From: Theocolax elegans
Lineage: Eukaryota; Arthropoda; Insecta; Hymenoptera; Cerocephalidae
Assembly: GCA_026168455.1 (NCBI GenBank)
Contig: CM047431.1
Location: 18,017,547 to 18,081,546 of the forward strand
Length of the DNA stretch: 64,000 bases
Direction of reading: 5' to 3'
The notes under the pieces were generated by a model. The model did no database searches. It worked only from the letters and a program-made list of their open reading frames with translations, and was not told where the DNA came from. Position 1 is the stretch's first letter, and each line of letters starts with the position of its first letter. A program made the position numbers and the translations under genes. Of this stretch, positions 58,300 through 64,000 are shown piece after piece.

Positions 58300-59640
58300 T
58301 GTGTGCGGCAGAATATTTATATAAAATATATATATTTTAAAATTGTTTTTTCAAGAATACATAATATATGTATTTTTTCCGTGCGCAAAAAAATATTATG
58401 AACATAACTTGAAAGAATGTGTATTAGTTTACTCATTCATCATAAAACTCATAAACTTTTTAAAGGTATACTCAATAATAATAACGGATCTAAAATTCAA
58501 TGTAATGCTTTAAATACAGATGCAAAATTGATTGAAGATTAAATAAATATTAATCAAGTATAACATACACTTTTCCAAATATCCATATGATATATACAAT
58601 AGGTTAAAAATTAAATATATTAATTATTGCATTTTTAAAACAATTCTATTATAAACAGTATAGGCAAAAGAAAATTCAAATTTTAACAGTGGAAATATAA
58701 AATACGAATTAAATTTGAATAGATTTTCAAAAACTATTAATTTAGGAGCATTTAATTTAAATATTTTTTAATTCATTATTTCAAAATTGAATGGATATAC
58801 AAGTGTGTAGATAATGTATATTTATATAACACAATATTTTAAATAAACAAGTATGTATTTATTAGAAACAGAAGGATATTTAAGAAATGAATTTGATTAT
58901 AATAATCAAAATAAATATTTGGGCTCTGCATAGGAAAAATAAATTGGATATAATTATGGATTAAAACGCAAATTTTGAAAGAAGGTGCAAATTACGAATT
59001 AAGGAAGAAATGGAAGAAACAGGTTTTTATTTATATGCCGCTAAAATGTTATAAATAGTTCTTTAAAATTAATACAAAAATTTATTTATTTAAGAAGAAA
59101 GTTTATTACTCTAAAAGTACAAAATATTAATGACATAGAACTTTGGCGATGATCGTTCGTCATTAAATAAATTAATTTTAGGAGGTGAAGTTCTATTTAT
59201 AACCGTTTAAAATAATCCAAAATTTTAATAAGTTGTTAACTAAAATACTACAATTTAGTTAGTATATGTACTTTACTATTTTTAGTAAGTTAATTTACAT
59301 TAACATTTATAATTATTAAAATATAAATTTAAACTTTATAAGAATTCATATAGTTTAAAATTTACAGTTAACATTTAATATGTCTCTATTTTTTTTATTA
59401 TTTTTATTCTGATTTCATTACACTAAATTTTGGTAAACTTTTATTCATAAATTATAATAACTATAGCAATACCTCCAAGGTGTTGTGTGAATCTATTTAA
59501 TTTTTAAGGTGCCCATGGTAGTGAAAAAATAATACAATTTAAAACATTATTTTAAATAATTTAATTACGAAAAACCTTTTTCGAAATTAAAAATAGGGGG
59601 TTGGCGCGCGAAGCGCGCAGGGGGGCGAAGCCCCCCTAGT
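58300..59640 (+). mobile_element. Helitron-like non-autonomous element with complete 3' end
   Basis: Starts after a GT-rich tract with gcggcagaatatttatat. It ends with cgaaaaacctttttcg, ggcgcgcgaagcgcgc and a perfect ggggggcgaagcccccc stem followed by TAGT at 59637-59640, then TA-rich flank. Same family as 25690-27032. Confidence 0.65.
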
Positions 59641-59649
59641 ATATATATA

Positions 59650-59765
59650 TGGTATTAACGTAAGTAACGAGAAAGAAATACTATTATTGAAACAACTTAC
59701 CTCTTTATAACTGTTGTCGATACCTCCTCCTGGGTCAGGGGAAAACTCCTGCTTGGCTACGTAGC
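59650..59765 (+). mobile_element. LTR fragment, apparent continuation of 54989-55050
   Basis: Resembles the distal part of 37282-37510 (tggtattaa, atactattattg-aac, tcaggggaaaactcctgcttggct). The 4.6 kb between the two fragments is fold-back, SINE and Helitron-like DNA. Confidence 0.45.
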
Positions 59766-61260
59766 GACACTGGCATAGGAGCCGTGCTCGTCCAGAAAAT
59801 AGACGAAGAGGAAACAGTCGTTAAGTTTGCCAGTCGCATTCTTTACATCATCAGAGAAGAATTATAGCTTTACGGAGAAGGAATACTTGGCCGTGGTCTG
59901 GGCTATTAGTAAGTTCAGAATACACGTCGAAATTACATCGAAGGGTATGAGAAATCCAACCAGCTGACTAGCGAGATGGGCTCTAGAGCTTCAAGCTCAC
60001 GACTTTGTCGTCGAGCATAGAAAGGGAGCTGTACATCACGTTCCTGATGCCCTATCCCGCATGTTTGAAGACGACGAGCCTACGGTAGCAGCAATATCTT
60101 GGGCTCAAACGACTGAGGAACCTTGGTATCTAGACTGCATCAAGAACGTCTCCGACAGACCTCGTGATTTCCCCGACTGGAAACTAGTCGGAGGGAATCT
60201 ATACCTCTATCGTTCCGACAAGAAATTAGAAGAAGTAATGAATGACAAGCAAGCATGAAAGATGGTCGTACCCGTAAAGAATCGTCACTTTTTTCTGAGA
60301 GAGTGTCACGATGACCCCTCAGCTGGCCATCTCGGTAGGGAAAAGACAAAAGTATGCCATCAATGTAAGGCTCTCAGGGTCAATGGGTCGATCGTACAGA
60401 TCATGGCAGGTGGTAGGAGGAGATATTACCGGCCCGCTTTCACGCTCTAGCCGAGGATACGAATACATCCTAGTATTCCAGGATTTATTCACCCGCTGGA
60501 TTGAAGCAATCCCGATAAAAAAAGCTATCACGAAGACGATAGTGCGCGAGCTTCACGGACAAAAGTTTAACCGTTTCAGCACCCCGAAAGTATTTCATTC
60601 GGACAACGGGACCGAGTTTAAAAATAAACTCGTTGACGAATATCTCGAAGCTAGGGGAGTCTACCATTTGACGACACCCCCTTACTACGCACAGGCCAAT
60701 CCCGTCGAGAGGGCCAATCGAATCCTTAAGACGATAGTGGTGTCGTATATCCAGGATAAGCACAGCGACTGGGACGACAAGCTGCCAGAGTTAGTCTTTG
60801 CATTAAACACAGCGGTGCAAAGTTTTACTGGATGGAGCCCGGCTATGCTGAACTACGGTTGCCAACCCGAAGCTCCAGTACAACTCGTCGAGAGCAAGAC
60901 CAGCTTGCCAAGCAACAGTTTGGGTTCTAGAGGCTACAAAATTGGAACGACAAAATCAAACAGTCGCCAAGACTGAGCGAGAATGAAATCGTCAGTCAGT
61001 TGCCAGCAAGGCCTGGCAAGCCGAAATCTTCAACTCGTGACGAAGGCCAGCGGAATTCGAAATGGGAGATCTGGTGTGGAAACTCAACAGGTTCCTCTCG
61101 TCCAGCGCACAAAGTATCTCGGAAAAGCTTGCTCCAAAGTATACAGGACCATATTTAACGGTTTGTAGGAAAAGTATATACACCTATATCCTACAAGATG
61201 AGCAAGGGGACCAAGAAGTATCTCATATAGTATCTTAGATGAGGAGCAACGTGAGCAATC
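59760..61260 (+). pseudogene. Gypsy pol: RNase H and integrase, broken
   Basis: Plus-strand order: an RNase H part from about 59764 (TGIGAVLVQ, FASR) in changing frames, then 60061-60258 with the segment between RNase H and integrase. The zinc-binding region follows (HDDPSAGHLGREKT near 60307). The integrase core is in the open stretch 60311-60976, with GDITGPLS and the first aspartate, FHSDNGTEF with the second, and ANPVERANR with the glutamate. The tail to 61260 is out of frame. All three catalytic residues survive, but upstream pol and a continuous frame do not. The LTR-like block at 62333-62567 is in the expected 3' position. Confidence 0.85.
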
Positions 61261-61699
61261 TCAATCGCTAAGGGATCAACAGGCAATGTGCGACTCGCCT
61301 GTAGCGAGAGATTTCTTCCCTACAAAGGAGAATAATGCGAGCGAATCTATTGGTCAAGGGACTCAGCGTAATCTGCGCCAGACGTCGCGCACGTTCTTAT
61401 ATAGGTCCCGCGCTCCTAAACGACCACGTGGTCGTCCACGGGAAGCAAACGCGTATCACCCGTAGAGCAGCATGTCAATGCAGCCTCTGAACCAGTTCCC
61501 TCGTGACGAGGACCAGGGCGTCCTCCAGGCTCACGAGCAAAGCGCACGTAAAGCACCAGCAGTAACCGGAGGCTTAAGAGGCCTTCAAAATGGCTGCCGC
61601 CGGATACAAGTGAGCCTGTAATCATAGCCTTCAACGAGTGGAACGGTAGGTTCTGACGAACCTAGATGTCCGCTCTGCCACTGCAAATCGATCACTTGT
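61261..61699 (+). other. 3' part of the Gypsy internal region, no intact gene
   Basis: GC-richer than the AT-rich repeats around it. No env-like or other recognisable protein was found. Confidence 0.4.
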
Positions 61700-62567
61700 A
61701 TGAAACAGTCTCCTTAGATCCTGATTGTGAGTCATTTGTTTATCATCTTTCCCGTTCCCTGCAGGACAGTCCACATACGAAGTATGCGGAATCTAGAAGG
61801 GGGTTATAACGCCAAAGCGCAGACAACGTATAGTATAAATACAGCGCGTACGGTGTTGTTGGAGAGGCCGATCCTCGTATGTTTAATCGCGCCGCATAAT
61901 AATAAGAAGTGTTGGTGTGTGTGTAAAGGTGTGGGTGCGGAAATGCTTCTCCGACACGACCCCAACACAGCCGAGGAACCCCGTACACGTCCACTCCTAG
62001 ATTCCGCCCAAGCAAAGAACGGAGCTGTCAGGCCAATTCGCCTATAGGAGTGAGAGAGACGGAGAGATAGACGAAGAGAGCTCACGCGGCCGTTCCCGCC
62101 GGTTTAACGTGTTTCGAGCGGTGTCTCGAAAGTATAACTGTAAGTGGTGCACCACGTTTGGACCTGCGTGTCCCGTCAGTTTCTTTCCCATATTTCTGGT
62201 AAGCTCCAGGTGAGCGAGCGTTCCCCTCCTTCCCCCTTCTCGCGACAAATCCCGTTTGGGTACTTAGGTCGGTGGCTTGCGGGAGCCACTTCGTGAGAGA
62301 AGGCGCGCATGACGTAGGCAGGTCCTTAGTAAGAGCTCCCTACGTCAGAGCTAATACGGCACACGGCGTGACGTCACAGCCATCAGGTTAAGCAACCAGT
62401 CATTCCCGAATCGGTTGCTGAATACGCTGCCGATATCGATTTTTTATTTATTCTTTCCGCGCTGACCTCGGGGGTAGGCAACGGTACGACTTCCCACAAT
62501 AGTTATTGTAAAAATAGTAGATATGTATTTATTTATTTAATAATTGTGTTGAGGTGTGGATATATAA
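61700..62567 (+). mobile_element. Probable Gypsy 3' LTR
   Basis: Has a TATAAATA box near 61834, then GC-rich transcribed-like sequence. At 62333-62567 it holds the block shared, inverted, with 53330-53552. The exact LTR boundaries were not fixed. Confidence 0.5.
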
Positions 62568-62865
62568 TGGAGAGAATTTTATTTAATAATGATGTGGATT
62601 TATTTAACTACTACTTCTTATATGCATCGACGTGTTTATTTGGCGAAGGCTCAAGCCAGAGAGCTCGAGTAGCAATGAGAGCGTCGTATTGTCCGACGTC
62701 TCTCGCAGTATAGTCGTACTCACATACATACTGGAGAGGGGAGACTTACAAGTGTGTCTCCACTCACACGCTCACTTATTTCGGCGTGCTTCACACTATA
62801 CATGATTAGCGTACAATATTGAACTTTGTTTGAACTTGGGTATATAACATGAACTTGGTTTGAAC
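62568..62865. other. Junction DNA, possibly copia LTR
   Basis: Lies 3' of a minus-strand copia pol fragment. It has duplicated gaactt-gtttgaactt words and a gtatataac box, which would fit part of an LTR. No pair was found. Confidence 0.3.
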
Positions 62866-63361
62866 TTATATAACAATATAAATGTACATATTATATTTCA
62901 ACACGCCTCCTTACATTTATATTGTATTATTTATTTAAACTTATTTGTTCTATATTATATTCAGTTTCATTCTGAATTTTTCAAACTTTTCTTTGCATAA
63001 TGTTTTAGTAGAAATATCCGCAACATTTTCATTTGAATCAATTTTACACACTTCAATTAATTTTTCCTTTACACTCTCATGTACAAAATGATAATGTATT
63101 TCTATATGTTTTGAATTTTTCGTAAAATTACCATTATTTGCAATGTTTATTGCTCCCGAATTGTCTTCATAAATTTTTATAGATTCATTTATACTTATGT
63201 CGAATATTTTTACTAAATCTCTTATAAATTTTATCTCACTTACTACCTCAGATAATGCTACATACTCTGCATACGTCGAAGCTTTGGTTATACATTTTTG
63301 TTTTCGAGATTTCCAATCGATCACATTTCCATACATTTTTAAAACATATCCAGTCGTAGAT
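62866..63361 (-). repeat. Tandem duplicate, unit 1 (496 bp) with copia RNase H end
   Basis: Repeats 63362-63857 with a constant offset of 496 bp. The minus-strand coding part (63372-62950) spans the C-terminal ~140 codons of a copia RNase H (ASTYAEYVALSE, YEDNSGAINIANN, SKHIEIHYHFVHE) and ends in an NVADISTKTL-type motif. The first residues are from the duplication joint. Confidence 0.85.
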
Positions 63362-64000
63362 TTATATAACAATATAAATGTACATATTATATTTCAACAT
63401 GCCTCCTTACATTATATTGTATTATTTATTTAAACTTATTTGTTCTATATTATATTCAGTTTCATTCTGAATTTTTCAAACTTTTCTTTGCATAATGTTT
63501 TAGTAGAAATATCCGCAACATTTTCATTTGAATCAATTTTACACACTTCAATTAATTTTTCCTTTACACTCTCATGTACAAAATGATAATGTATTTCTAT
63601 GTGTTTTGCATTTTTCGTAAAATTACCATTATTTGCAATGTTTATTGCTCACGAATTGTCTTCATAAATTTTTATAGATTCATTTATACTTATGTCGAAT
63701 ATTTTTACTAAATCTCTTATAAATTTTATCTCACTTACTACCTCAGATAATGCTACATACTCTGCATACGTCGAAGCTTCGGTTATACTTTTTTGTTTTC
63801 GAGATTTCCAAGCGATCACATTTCCATACATTTTTAAAACATATCCAGTCGTAGATTTTCGATCATTATTATCGCCTGCCCAATCGGCATCAACATAGCA
63901 AGTTATAGTATCGCAATTTTCATTTCTTTTATAGTGTAAATTTAAATCTTTTGTTAAATACAAATATTTCAAAATTCGCAATGCGTATTTCCAATGTGTT
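63362..64000 (-). pseudogene. Copia RNase H, second fragment, running off the window
   Basis: Minus-strand frame 63981-63649 starts in RT/RNase H (RILKYLYLT, CYVDADWAGDNNDRKSTTGYVL) and continues through ASTYAEYVALSEVV, with a stop after YEDNS where the other unit has a glycine codon. The remaining RNase H end continues in the same frame to about 63440. The upstream parts of the element lie beyond position 64000. Confidence 0.85.

Noticed and set aside
61727..62248. Several ~60-105-codon frames on both strands near the Gypsy 3' end
   Set aside because: They overlap in opposite strands within LTR-like, GC-rich DNA and show no domain.

Overview
This is AT-rich animal nuclear DNA, most likely from an insect. 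One exon of a conserved cellular gene is recognisable: the second cytidylyltransferase domain of ethanolamine-phosphate cytidylyltransferase (Pcyt2/Pect), with a consensus splice donor. Almost everything else is transposable elements, often inserted in one another. The insect reading rests on the R1-, copia-, Polinton- and hAT-type coding sequences and on the Pcyt2 exon. I cannot fix the order or species.

Layout. 1-760: R1-like LINE tail. 967-11376: a 1,434-bp tandem duplication whose second copy forms the left arm of a large inverted repeat. The right arm is split by a 5,964-bp insertion of two head-to-head Penelope-like elements (14-bp target duplication), one of which carries a further 358-bp insertion. 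11377-14690: unassigned AT-rich DNA with a diverged ~175-bp repeat and a 25-bp minisatellite. 14691-27032: Helitron-like and fold-back elements around a structurally complete copia element (LTR to LTR 18203-25218, target duplication ATTTA). 28666-31490: broken hAT transposase. 31510-34900: fragments of two LINEs. 37282-41426: LTR-like piece with a perfect palindrome, RNase H-bearing LINE, Gypsy RT fragment, a hAT-like non-autonomous element and two SINEs. 41510-46260: decayed Polinton/Maverick with one intact ORF that has its own promoter-like sequence. 49643-50069: Pcyt2 exon. 51620-62570: Gypsy remnants in both orientations, broken up by fold-back and Helitron-like elements and a third SINE. 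62866-64000: copia RNase H fragment, partly tandem-duplicated.

There is no operon-like organisation. The relations between features are mainly nesting and relative age. Target-site duplications were read directly for the Penelope pair, its internal insertion, the copia element and three SINEs. The points most worth following up are the hammerhead-like cores linked to the Penelope DNA, the small insertion with a perfect 30-bp inverted repeat, the intact Polinton-associated ORF, the SINEs that share a tail but differ in head, and the isolated Pcyt2 exon.
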